Source: Bacillota bacterium (GTDB lineage Bacteria > Bacillota > Desulfotomaculia > Desulfotomaculales > Desulforudaceae). From it: a stretch of DNA of 37,204 bases. Positions 7,286 through 14,909 of the stretch are shown piece after piece (within the stretch, counting starts at the first letter, position 1; each line of letters opens with the position of its first letter). The translations under genes were made by a program, and so were the position numbers. The notes beneath the pieces were generated by a model. That model was not told where the DNA came from and made no database searches. It was given only the letters and a program-made list of their open reading frames with translations. The stretch lies in the NCBI GenBank assembly GCA_040757205.1, contig JBFLXL010000013.1:1-37204 (forward strand), written 5' to 3'.

Positions 7286-9037
7286 CTACTCGTTCTCGGC
7301 CGGCTCCGGGTGAGCCGACCGCGGCGTGTAGCTGGTATGCAAAAGCCAGTGCGACTTCTGGCCCAGGGGTTTGCCCAGGAATCGCTCGTAAAGCTCGATG
7401 ATCGCCGGATTCTCGTGGGATTTGCGCAACTGCATTCCCTTGTCCGCGCGGTAGATCCCGGCGGCGCGCCGCTGCCGGACTTCGGGATTGGTGCCGATCG
7501 GCTGGCCGCCCCCGCCGATGCAGCCGCCGGGGCAGGCCATCACCTCGATGAAGTGACAGTCCTTCAACTCGCCGGCAACAAGCCTTTCCATCAGCATCCG
7601 GGCGTGACCCAGACCATGGGCCACCATCACCTTGACCGGGCTGCCCTCCAGGTCGACATCCGCTTGCCGGACACCGTCCGGCCCACGCACCGCCTCGATG
7701 TCGATCCCGGGCAAAGGTTTCCCGGTAACCAGTTCGTAGGCCGTGCGCAGCGCCGCCTCCATCACTCCGCCGGTCGCGCCGAATATGGCTCCGGCTCCGG
7801 TCGAGAGGCCCAGCGGCCGGTCATACTCCTCGTCGGGCATATTGTTCAGGTCGATGCAGGCCTCGTGCAGCATTCGGACCAGTTCCCGGGTGGTGAGCAC
7901 CACGTCCACGTCCCGGTAACCGCTGGCGTTCATCTCGGGCCGGCCGGCCTCGAATTTCTTGGCCGTACAAGGCATGAGCGAAACCACCACGATATCCTTG
8001 GGATCGATCCCGGCCTGCTCCGCGTAGTAGGTCTTGGCCAGCGCCCCGAACATCTGCTGCGGCGACTTGGCAGTGGACAGGTGCGGCAAAAACTCGGGAT
8101 AGAAATGCTCGATGAACTTGATCCACCCCGGGCTGCACGACGTGATCATCGGCAGCGGCCCGCCTTTCGCGAGGCGGTCGATCAACTCGTTTCCTTCCTC
8201 GACGATGGTGAGGTCCGCCGCAAAGTCGGTGTCGAACACCCGGTCAAAACCGAGGCGCCGCAAGGCGGCCACCATTTTGCCGGTCACCAGCGTGCCCGGA
8301 GGCAAGCCGAACGCCTCGCCCAGGGTGACTCTGGTCGCGGGCGCGGTCTGCACCACCACGTGTTTGGCCGGGTCGGCCAGCGCCGCCCAAACGGCCCCCG
8401 TGTCGTCCCGCTCGTAGATAGCGCCCACGGGGCAGACCAGCGCGCACTGGCCGCAGTGCACGCAGACCGACTCACCCAGGGGCAGGTTGTACGGGGGAGC
8501 GATCACCGTGGCGAAGCCGCGCAACTGCGGCCCGATGGCGTGCACCGTCTGCACGTCGGCGCAAACCGTGACGCAGCGCCGGCAATAGATGCACTTCTGG
8601 GGCTCCCGGATGATCGCCGGACTGGAGTCATCCTTCTTGTAAAGGGTCCGGGAAACCCGCTGAAACCGGATCTCCCGGAGCCCCATCAGGTTTGCGGTCT
8701 CCTGCAATTCACAGCTGCCGCTCCGGATGCAGAGCAGGCACTCGTTCGGGTGGTCGGAAAGCATCAACTCCAGGATCATCCGGCGGGCATTCCGGATGCC
8801 GGGTGTGCCGGTCCGCACCACCATTCCCTCGGTGGCGGGGAGGGTACAGGAGGCCAGGTATGTGCGCGCGCCCTCGACCTCCACGATGCACATGCGGCAG
8901 GCCCCGACCCGGTGGTTCAGCTGCTTCAGGTAGCAGAGGGTCGGAACGGCGATGCCCAGGTGCCGGGCCGCGTCCAGCACGGTGGTTCCCGGTTCGACCG
9001 TTACGGGCCGGCCGTCTATGGTCAGAGTAACCGCCAT
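7286..9037 (-). CDS. hydA: [FeFe] hydrogenase catalytic subunit (NAD(P)-linked multimeric type)
   Basis: The 583-residue catalytic subunit interconverts protons and H2. The N-terminal [2Fe-2S] domain has C35, C47, C50 and C64. A His-Cys [4Fe-4S] site follows (H96, C100, C103, C109). Next are two [4Fe-4S] ferredoxin motifs (CIYCRRCVTVC and CVHCGQCALVC), then the H-cluster domain with TSCSPGW (L1, residues 299-305), MPCTAKK (L2) and ACPGGCIGGGGQP (L3), and the small-subunit-like C-terminal tail. The L1 motif has Ser where the textbook motif TSCCPxW has its second Cys. The ATG at 9037 has GGGAGGGAG upstream and overlaps the hydB stop (TGATG), so longer versions of the frame are not real. With HydB and HydC it should form a soluble NAD(P)H-linked, possibly electron-bifurcating complex. 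Confidence 0.95.
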   Translation of the reverse strand: MAVTLTIDGRPVTVEPGTTVLDAARHLGIAVPTLCYLKQLNHRVGACRMCIVEVEGARTYLASCTLPATEGMVVRTGTPGIRNARRMILELMLSDHPNECLLCIRSGSCELQETANLMGLREIRFQRVSRTLYKKDDSSPAIIREPQKCIYCRRCVTVCADVQTVHAIGPQLRGFATVIAPPYNLPLGESVCVHCGQCALVCPVGAIYERDDTGAVWAALADPAKHVVVQTAPATRVTLGEAFGLPPGTLVTGKMVAALRRLGFDRVFDTDFAADLTIVEEGNELIDRLAKGGPLPMITSCSPGWIKFIEHFYPEFLPHLSTAKSPQQMFGALAKTYYAEQAGIDPKDIVVVSLMPCTAKKFEAGRPEMNASGYRDVDVVLTTRELVRMLHEACIDLNNMPDEEYDRPLGLSTGAGAIFGATGGVMEAALRTAYELVTGKPLPGIDIEAVRGPDGVRQADVDLEGSPVKVMVAHGLGHARMLMERLVAGELKDCHFIEVMACPGGCIGGGGQPIGTNPEVRQRRAAGIYRADKGMQLRKSHENPAIIELYERFLGKPLGQKSHWLLHTSYTPRSAHPEPAENE

Positions 9038-10779
9038 CAGCTTCTCCCTCCCTGCTTCTTGGCATTGTCGGCCTGCGCCGGGCCGATGCGCATGGGACAG
9101 GCGCCGGTAGAACACTGTTTTTCGACCGCGTGCCGCTCGTATTCGTGCCGGTAGTGCCGGGTCGTGCTCAAAACCGGGTTCCCGGCGGTCTGGCCCAAGC
9201 CGCACAGCGCGGTCTTCCGGACGGTGTTGGCCAGTTCGATCAAAAGGTCCACGTCTTCCTTCCCCGCGCGGCCCTGGGTCAGCCGGGTGAGGATCTCCAG
9301 CATCCGCCTGGTGCCGATCCGGCACGGGGTGCACTTCCCACAGGACTCGTCCTGCACAAAATCCATGAAGAACCGCGCCACGTCGACCATGCAGCTGTCC
9401 TCGTCCAGGACGATCAAGCCGCCCGACCCCATGATGGAGTCAAGCGCGGCCAAAGCCTCGTAGTCGATCGGCGTGTCGATGTACGCCGCCGGGATGGCGC
9501 CCCCCGACGGCCCGCCGCTCTGGATCGCCTTCAAGCTTTTGCCGTTTTGTATTCCGCCGCCGATACCGTATACCACTTCCCGCAGGGTGGTGCCCAGGGG
9601 CACTTCCACCAGGCCGGTGTTGACGATCTTGCCGGCCAGGGCGAACACCTTGGTCCCCTTGCTCTTCCCGGTGCCGATGCCCGCGTACCAGTCGCCGCCG
9701 CGCAGGATGATCGGGGCGATGTTCGCCCACGTCTCCACGTTGTTGATTACGGTGGGCTTATCATAAAGGCCGCACTGGGCCGGGAACGGCGGGCGGGGGC
9801 GCGGTTCGCCGCGCTTGCCCGCGATAGAATGCAGGAGCGCCGTCTCCTCGCCGCACACAAAAGCGCCGGCGCCAACGCGGATCTCGACGTTGAAGCCGAA
9901 TCCCGATTCCAAAATGTCTATGCTCAGAAGACCCATTTCCCGGGCGCTTTTGATGGCCGCCTCGAAATTCTTGATCGCCAGCGGGTACTCCGCCCGGATG
10001 TAGGCGTAACCCTTAGACGCCCCCACGGCGTAACCGCCGATGATCATTCCCTCCAGTACCGAGTGCGGGTCACCCTCCAGTACGCTCCGGTCCATAAACG
10101 CTCCGGGATCCCCCTCATCACCGTTGCAAACCACGTACTTGAGCTCGCCTGGAGCCTGCAGGGTGAATTGCCATTTCAGGCCGGTGGGGAAACCCGCCCC
10201 GCCGCGCCCGCGCAGCCCGGACTTCTTCATCTCCTCGACGACCTGTTCCCTGGTCATTCCGTTCAACACCTGGGCCAGCGCCGCATACCCGTCCCGGCCG
10301 ATGTATTCCTCGATGGAAAGGGGATCGATGATCCCACAGTTGCGGAGCACAATCCGCTGCTGCCGGTTGAAGAAGGGAATCTCGGGCAGGCGCGCCAGCA
10401 CTTTGCCGGTGTCCGGGCACCGGTGCAGCAGGCGGTTCACCGGGCGCCCCTCCCGAAAGTGCCCGGCGACCAGGGATTCCACGGCGTGAGCGGCGACCTT
10501 CTCGTAAAAAATCCCGTCCGGGTAAACGGTGATCATCGGTCCCAGGTTGCACGGCCCCATGCAGCCGGTCTCAATCACCCGAACTTTCGCTTCCAGACCT
10601 TGTTTCCTGATTTCGTCAACGAGCGCGTTCTTCACGGACCTGCAACCGGAAGAGATGCAGCCAGTACCACCACAGACCAGAGCGTGGTGCTCGTACCCGT
10701 CAACCGGCCGTTCGTTCGCCCGCAGCCGCAGCGCCTCGCGCGCCTTGGTCCGCAACCTCGCCAGTCCGGCAGTGTTCAT
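9037..10779 (-). CDS. hydB: [FeFe] hydrogenase NuoF-like flavoprotein subunit
   Basis: This 580-residue subunit carries FMN and the NAD(P)H site. An N-terminal thioredoxin-like [2Fe-2S] domain has C36, C41, C73 and C77. The NuoF core begins near residue 150, with the nucleotide loop GLRGRGGAGFPTG (188-200) and the FMN region CNGDEGDPGAFMDRSVLEGD. A SLBB segment follows, and then the C-terminal [4Fe-4S] motif CGKCTPCRIGTRRM. The protein ends soon after, with a short CSTGAC tail. The extra 2x[4Fe-4S] ferredoxin domain at the C-terminus of Thermotoga-type HydB is absent. The ATG at 10779 has AGGGGGG upstream. It lies between hydC (22-base gap) and hydA (one-base overlap). Confidence 0.94.
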   Translation of the reverse strand: MNTAGLARLRTKAREALRLRANERPVDGYEHHALVCGGTGCISSGCRSVKNALVDEIRKQGLEAKVRVIETGCMGPCNLGPMITVYPDGIFYEKVAAHAVESLVAGHFREGRPVNRLLHRCPDTGKVLARLPEIPFFNRQQRIVLRNCGIIDPLSIEEYIGRDGYAALAQVLNGMTREQVVEEMKKSGLRGRGGAGFPTGLKWQFTLQAPGELKYVVCNGDEGDPGAFMDRSVLEGDPHSVLEGMIIGGYAVGASKGYAYIRAEYPLAIKNFEAAIKSAREMGLLSIDILESGFGFNVEIRVGAGAFVCGEETALLHSIAGKRGEPRPRPPFPAQCGLYDKPTVINNVETWANIAPIILRGGDWYAGIGTGKSKGTKVFALAGKIVNTGLVEVPLGTTLREVVYGIGGGIQNGKSLKAIQSGGPSGGAIPAAYIDTPIDYEALAALDSIMGSGGLIVLDEDSCMVDVARFFMDFVQDESCGKCTPCRIGTRRMLEILTRLTQGRAGKEDVDLLIELANTVRKTALCGLGQTAGNPVLSTTRHYRHEYERHAVEKQCSTGACPMRIGPAQADNAKKQGGRS

Positions 10780-10801
10780 CAGTCCACCCCCCTACATACA
10801 G

Positions 10802-11275
10802 CTACTTGTACTGCTCCAGAATTCCGGGCACCTTTTCCGGATCTACCCCGGCGTGCACATCCTCGTCCACCGTGACCACCGGCGCCAAGGCGCAGCAGCC
10901 GATGCAGCGGACCACGTCCAGCGAGAAGCGCCGGTCCGGCGTGGTGTCTGGGGCCTTGATCCCCAACTCCTGTTCCAAACGGGCTTTTACCGCGGCCGCA
11001 CCCTTGACGTAGCAGGCGGTGCCGTTGCACAGGGCGATGCCATGACGCCCGCGCGGCCGGAAGATGAAAAAGGCGTAAAAGGACGCCGTCCCGTAAACCT
11101 CGGTCAGGGAAAGCCCCAGTGCGTCGGCTGCCTCCACCAACACGGGCTTGGGCAGGTAACCCGCGGCCTGCTGGATCTGGGAGAGCACCTGGATCAGGCT
11201 GGCCGGCTCACCGCGGTGCGCCTCTATGTAGCTCGTCAACTGGTTATGGTCGTAAAGTGGTTCTTGCTGGGGCAC
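10802..11275 (-). CDS. hydC: [FeFe] hydrogenase NuoE-like subunit
   Basis: The 157-residue thioredoxin-like [2Fe-2S] protein corresponds to NuoE/HydC and passes electrons to or from the flavin subunit. The cluster ligands are visible as CNGTACYVKGA and CIGCCALAPVV. The N-terminal helical part (IQVLSQIQQAAGYLP) is typical of NuoE. I place the start at GTG 11275 because AAAGGGGA sits seven bases before it; the frame can be extended to TTG at 11299 without a good SD. It is the first gene of the hydCBA operon and is separated from hemL by a terminator-like hairpin. Confidence 0.92.
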   Translation of the reverse strand: MPQQEPLYDHNQLTSYIEAHRGEPASLIQVLSQIQQAAGYLPKPVLVEAADALGLSLTEVYGTASFYAFFIFRPRGRHGIALCNGTACYVKGAAAVKARLEQELGIKAPDTTPDRRFSLDVVRCIGCCALAPVVTVDEDVHAGVDPEKVPGILEQYK

Positions 11276-11402
11276 GGACGATTCCCCTTTCACTGCCAAT
11301 TGGTTATTACCGCTTTGTTCCCGCTGTTCACAGAAGTTTGACGGATACCGGGTTTTTCCTGCCTTTTCTTAATATAGAGAAAATTCAGACCCGAACCAGC
11401 CC

Positions 11403-11446
11403 AAAAAGACCGCCGGAAGGCGTACAGAAACCGAAAGGTCGGTCTT
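11403..11446 (-). terminator. Terminator hairpin after hemL
   Basis: On the minus strand AAGACCG and CGGTCTT arms enclose a 27-base loop that itself can fold (ACC-TTTC-GGT), and the right arm runs into TTTTT. It lies 50-90 bases after the hemL stop and ahead of hydC. An AT-rich stretch further on (TATATT near 11370) could hold the hyd promoter, but no clear -35 box is seen. Confidence 0.55.
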
Positions 11447-11496
11447 CCAGGCGCCGGCGGGTCACAAACGGCATCCAAGTTTAGATTATAGCGGTC

Positions 11497-12795
11497 CTAC
11501 CCGGAAAAAGCAAACCGAAAAGCTTCCTCGCAGGCCTCCAGGGTGCGGTCAAGGTGTTTGTCGGTGTGTGCCGTCGACAGGAACGACGCCTCGAATTGGG
11601 CCGGGGCGATGTACACCCCGCGCTCCAGAAGCGCCTGGAAGTAGCGGCTGTACCGGGCGGTGTCCGAACGCAGCGCGCCCGCAAAGTCGGTCACCGGGCC
11701 GGGCTGAAAGAATACGCACAGCATTGAGCCGGTCCGGGTGATGTGCACTTCGGCCCCGGTCAGGGCGGCGGCCTCTTCTAGTCCCCGCGCCAGCCGCATG
11801 GCCTTCAACTCCAGAGCCTCGTAAACGCCCGGCTCGGCCAGCACCTTGATGGTCGCGATCCCGGCGGCCATGGCCAGCGGATTTCCGGACAGGGTTCCGG
11901 CCTGGTAGACCGGCCCGGACGGAGCCACCTGTTCCATGATGTCGCGCCCCCCCCCGTAGGCCCCGACCGGCAACCCGCCCCCGATGATCTTCCCGAGGCA
12001 GGTGAGGTCGGGTTGGACGCTGTAAAGATTCTGGGCCCCACCGTAAGTCAGCCGGAATCCGGTGATCACCTCGTCGAAGATGAGCAGGGCGCCGTACGCC
12101 GCGGTCAGGTCCCGCAAGCCCTTCAGGAAGCCGGGGCGGGGCGGGACCAGGCCCATGTTCGCGGGCACCGGCTCGACGATCACCGCCGCGATCTCCTCCC
12201 CGCGCTGGGCGAAAAGCGCCTGCAGGCCTTCCAGGTCGTTGAAAGCGGCCACAATGGTGTTGCGGGCCGTGTCCTCCGGCACTCCGGGGCTGGTCGGCAC
12301 CCCCAGGGTGAGCGCCCCGGATCCGGCCTTGACCAAGAGCGCGTCGGCGTGTCCGTGGTAACAACCTTCGAATTTCACGATCTTTTCACGCTTGGTGTGG
12401 GCCCGTGCCAGCCGTAGCGCGCTCATGGCGGCCTCGGTGCCGGAATTGACCAGCCGAACCAGCTCCACGGAAGGCAGGGCCTCCACGAGGAGCCGCGCCA
12501 ACTCGATCTCGAGTTCGTTCGGCGCCCCAAAACTGGTCCCGAACTCGGCGCACTCCTTTACGGCCCGGATCACTTCCGGGTGGGCGTGCCCCAATATCAG
12601 GGGGCCCCACGAGGCTACGTAGTCGATGTACCGGTTGCCGTCCACATCGCACAGGACCGCTCCTTCGCCCCGCTGAAAGAACACCGGGTCGCCCCCCACC
12701 GCCTTGAAGGCGCGGACGGGGCTGTTCACGCCGCCCGGCATGTAGGTCTGGGCCCGGGCGAACATCTCGGCCGACCGGCGGTGCTTCCGCGTCAT
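11497..12795 (-). CDS. hemL: Glutamate-1-semialdehyde 2,1-aminomutase
   Basis: HemL converts glutamate-1-semialdehyde to 5-aminolevulinate, the second step of the C5 route. The 432-residue length is standard. The class-III aminotransferase marks are [11 protein letters not shown] (Asp contacts the PLP ring) and [17 protein letters not shown], whose Lys forms the PLP Schiff base. The N-terminal [13 protein letters not shown] motif is specific to this enzyme. The ATG at 12795 has AAAGGAGTG upstream; a longer frame to 12837 lacks an SD. It is the last heme gene in transcription order, after ahbB. The 86-base gap to ahbB holds a stem-loop but no T-run. Confidence 0.96.
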   Translation of the reverse strand: MTRKHRRSAEMFARAQTYMPGGVNSPVRAFKAVGGDPVFFQRGEGAVLCDVDGNRYIDYVASWGPLILGHAHPEVIRAVKECAEFGTSFGAPNELEIELARLLVEALPSVELVRLVNSGTEAAMSALRLARAHTKREKIVKFEGCYHGHADALLVKAGSGALTLGVPTSPGVPEDTARNTIVAAFNDLEGLQALFAQRGEEIAAVIVEPVPANMGLVPPRPGFLKGLRDLTAAYGALLIFDEVITGFRLTYGGAQNLYSVQPDLTCLGKIIGGGLPVGAYGGGRDIMEQVAPSGPVYQAGTLSGNPLAMAAGIATIKVLAEPGVYEALELKAMRLARGLEEAAALTGAEVHITRTGSMLCVFFQPGPVTDFAGALRSDTARYSRYFQALLERGVYIAPAQFEASFLSTAHTDKHLDRTLEACEEAFRFAFSG

Positions 12796-12842
12796 AACAT
12801 CACTCCTTTGGTTTTGCCGGCGTCGGTTTCCCGGCAACGATT

Positions 12843-12866
12843 TCCGGAATTAAGACCGATTCCGGA
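12843..12866. other. Stem-loop between ahbB and hemL
   Basis: An eight-bp perfect stem (TCCGGAAT with ATTCCGGA) encloses an eight-base loop. There is no T-run on either strand, so it is more likely an mRNA stability or processing structure than a terminator. Confidence 0.4.
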
Positions 12867-12881
12867 CCGCCTTTGTGTTTT

Positions 12882-13349
12882 CTACCGGAAATACTGCATG
12901 CTGCTCCGTTTCAGTTCGGCCTTGCTGAAAAGCACGACATATTCGCCGAGGCCGGCGGCGGCACTGATCTGCCGCACCAGTTCGCCGCACTCGGCCTCGG
13001 TGGGGCGGTGCACCATGGCGTAAAGGTTGTACGGCCAGCCGGGCGCGGGGGTTCGCTGGTAGCAGTGGGTCACTTCGGGGTAGGCGGCGACGGCCGGGCC
13101 GGCCCGCTCGATATCCGCGGGCGGCACCACCCAGGCCACCAGGGCGTTGCCGCCGTAACCGACATGCTGGTGCCGCAGGGCGGCCCCAAAGCGGCGCATC
13201 AGGCCCCGCTTGAGAAAATCCGCAGCCGTTTCCAGGAGCGCCTCTTCCATCACCCCGAGGCGCCGGGCCATCCCGGCGAAAGGACGGCTCTCGACCGGCA
13301 GGTCCCCCTGAAGCTCAAGAACGGCCTGCTTTTCGTAGTCACTCAGCAT
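12882..13349 (-). CDS. ahbB: Siroheme decarboxylase subunit AhbB
   Basis: AhbA and AhbB together remove two acetate carboxyl groups from siroheme to give 12,18-didecarboxysiroheme. The 155-residue protein has the Lrp/AsnC-like layout: an N-terminal winged helix (about residues 1-60) and an alpha-beta domain. Marks include MRRFGAALRHQHVGYGGNALVAW and THCYQRTPAPGWPYNLYAM, where His and Tyr/Trp residues typical of AhbB sit near the substrate. The ATG at 13349 has GAGGTGAAAG upstream and lies inside the end of ahbA (11-base overlap), implying translational coupling and a paired complex. Distinction from a transcription regulator rests on the neighbours and on these signature stretches. Confidence 0.92.
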   Translation of the reverse strand: MLSDYEKQAVLELQGDLPVESRPFAGMARRLGVMEEALLETAADFLKRGLMRRFGAALRHQHVGYGGNALVAWVVPPADIERAGPAVAAYPEVTHCYQRTPAPGWPYNLYAMVHRPTEAECGELVRQISAAAGLGEYVVLFSKAELKRSSMQYFR

Positions 13350-13812
13350 CTTTCACCTCGGGCACCTTGAACCGTACTTTGATCTTGAACACGCGTTCGG
13401 CCGGCAGGCTCAAGACGTGGCCGATCCCGGCCCGCGTTTTAATTTCTTCGATTATTCGCCGGACCGCCTCGGTGGACGGGGCCAGCACCGTGAACCACAT
13501 GTTGTACTCGTGGTCGCGGAGGTAGTTGTGGCTGACTTCAGGGTAGGAGTTGACCACCGCGGCCACCGCGTCGATCCGTTCGGCGGGGACCCGCACCGCG
13601 CAGAGCGTGCCGGTGTAGCCGAGTTTGCGCGAGTCGAAGAACCCGCCCATCCGCCGGATGATCTTGGCTTCCCGGAGCCGCGCCAAGCGGTTGAGGACCT
13701 CGGCTTCGTCCACACCGAGCGCGGCCGCGATCTCCAGATACGGCCGGGTGGAGAGCGGGATCTGTTGCTGGATCAGTTCCAGGAGCCGCCGGTCGGTATC
13801 GTCAAGCTTCAT
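13339..13812 (-). CDS. ahbA: Siroheme decarboxylase subunit AhbA
   Basis: This is the partner of AhbB, 157 residues, with the same Lrp/AsnC-like architecture. The N-terminal helix-turn-helix region is LDDTDRRLLELIQQQIPLS. The signature IRRMGGFFDSRKLGYTGTL and the stretch VSHNYLRDHEYNMWFTVLAP correspond to AhbA/NirD-G-like proteins. It acts in the cytoplasm on siroheme. The start at 13812 overlaps the end of ahbD by 11 bases, and its own end overlaps ahbB, so ahbD-ahbA-ahbB form a tightly coupled unit. Assignment as A rather than B follows gene order and the FFDSRKLGY motif. Confidence 0.91.
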   Translation of the reverse strand: MKLDDTDRRLLELIQQQIPLSTRPYLEIAAALGVDEAEVLNRLARLREAKIIRRMGGFFDSRKLGYTGTLCAVRVPAERIDAVAAVVNSYPEVSHNYLRDHEYNMWFTVLAPSTEAVRRIIEEIKTRAGIGHVLSLPAERVFKIKVRFKVPEVKDAE

Positions 13813-14806
13813 GCGCCGCCACCCGCCCCCCGCGATAGAGGCACCAGGGTTCCTCAGCCATGTAGTCTCCGTGGTAGAACTCGGCCCGCGCCCGGCAGCC
13901 GCCGCAGGTGTCGCTGTACTCGCAGGTCCCGCACTTCCCGGAGTAGCGCCGGGAACGCAGGACCCGGAACAGTTCGGCTTCCCGCCACATCTTTCCGAAC
14001 GAGGCCTCGCGCACGTTGCCGACGGCCTTGTCCAAGTAGGCGCACGCCTGCAGGTCGCCGACGGGGTTGATCAGGCCGTAGGCGATGCCGGCCAGGCAGC
14101 CGCGCGTGAACCGCGTTTTCACCCCGAGCTGGTCGGCCACCCGGATGAACTGCGGGGCGCAGGTCGGCTTCACTTCCAGGCCGGCCGTTTGCTGCTTCTT
14201 GAGGAGCCGGCGCAACAAACGCTCGTACTGCTGAGCGCGCAAGGTGGTGTGCTCGATGGCCAGAGCCCGGCCGGTCGGCACCAGGAAGAACACGTGGTGG
14301 GCCATGCCGCCCAACTCCACGACCAGGTCGGTCAGCCCCTCGACTTCTTCCTCGTTCCAGTCCATCACCGTGGTGTGCACCTGGAAGGGCAGACCGGCCG
14401 CGCGGCAGTTTTTCATCCCTTCCACCGCCGCCTGCCAGGAACCGCGCTCGGCCCGGAAGCCGTCGTGGGCGCCCGGGTCCACGCTGTCCAGGCTGATCCC
14501 GATCGCCCGCGCCCCGGCATGGACCAGCCGGCCGGCAACCTCCGGGGTGATCAGGGTGCCGTTGGAACCCAGCACCGGACGCAGCCCGCGGGACGCGGCG
14601 TAGGCGATGAGGTCGTAGATGTCGGGCCGTATCAGCGGCTCGCCGCCGGAGAAAATCATGATCTTGAAGCCGGCCGCGGCGATTTCGTCGATGAGCGCCT
14701 TGCCCTCGGCCGTGTTCAATTCGTCCTCGGCCTTTTGGCCCGCATCGCGATAGCAGTGAGCGCAGGCCAGGTTGCACATATTGGTGGTGTTCCAGGAGAC
14801 CAGCAT
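13802..14806 (-). CDS. ahbD: Radical SAM heme synthase AhbD (NirJ2-like)
   Basis: AhbD oxidatively decarboxylates the two propionates of Fe-coproporphyrin III to the vinyl groups of heme b. The 334-residue protein carries the radical SAM CX3CX2C motif at C11, C15 and C18 (CNLACAHC), the GGEP motif in FSGGEPLIRPD, and a C-terminal cysteine-rich SPASM-like region (CGTCEYSDTCGGC) for an auxiliary [4Fe-4S] cluster. The MLVSWNTTNMCNL start is characteristic of the NirJ2/AhbD branch, whereas AhbC in the same cluster has VVVWNSTRACNL. The ATG at 14806 has GAGGGA upstream. The short leader before it carries heptanucleotide and 14-bp repeats. Confidence 0.9.
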   Translation of the reverse strand: MLVSWNTTNMCNLACAHCYRDAGQKAEDELNTAEGKALIDEIAAAGFKIMIFSGGEPLIRPDIYDLIAYAASRGLRPVLGSNGTLITPEVAGRLVHAGARAIGISLDSVDPGAHDGFRAERGSWQAAVEGMKNCRAAGLPFQVHTTVMDWNEEEVEGLTDLVVELGGMAHHVFFLVPTGRALAIEHTTLRAQQYERLLRRLLKKQQTAGLEVKPTCAPQFIRVADQLGVKTRFTRGCLAGIAYGLINPVGDLQACAYLDKAVGNVREASFGKMWREAELFRVLRSRRYSGKCGTCEYSDTCGGCRARAEFYHGDYMAEEPWCLYRGGRVAAHEA

Positions 14807-14835
14807 TTCTATCCCTCACTCAGTCCTCAGGTTCC

Positions 14836-14863
14836 GGAAGAAGTAATATGGAAGAAGTAATAT
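14836..14863. repeat. 14-bp direct repeat, two copies
   Basis: GGAAGAAGTAATAT occurs twice back to back (14836-14849 and 14850-14863) in the hemB-ahbD spacer. The unit is twice seven bases, matching the seven-base period of the neighbouring repeat. Confidence 0.85.
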
Positions 14864-14878
14864 CATGACGTGCTTTAC

Positions 14879-14909
14879 TCAGTCCTCAGTCCTCAGTCCT
14901 CAGTCCTCA
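14879..14909. repeat. Heptanucleotide tandem repeat at the hemB 3' end
   Basis: TCAGTCC is repeated four times in a row (minus strand GGACTGA). The TGA of one unit is the hemB stop codon. A further partial copy lies at 14818-14830. It resembles the short tandemly repeated repetitive (STRR) heptamers described in cyanobacteria. Confidence 0.85.

Noticed and set aside
9038-9334. N-terminal extension of HydA to 682 residues
   Set aside because: It overlaps hydB out of frame; the ATG at 9037 begins the [2Fe-2S] domain and has a strong SD.
7310-10875. Two long plus-strand open frames (7310-9154 and 9130-10875) opposite the hydrogenase genes
   Set aside because: They are antisense shadows in high-GC DNA; the translations are low-complexity (Arg/Pro/Gly/His-rich) and unlike any family, while the minus strand encodes clear HydA and HydB.
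12882-13812. AsnC/Lrp transcription regulators
   Set aside because: Both proteins have Lrp-like folds but carry AhbA/AhbB signature stretches, overlap each other, and sit between ahbD and hemL, so siroheme decarboxylase is the better call.
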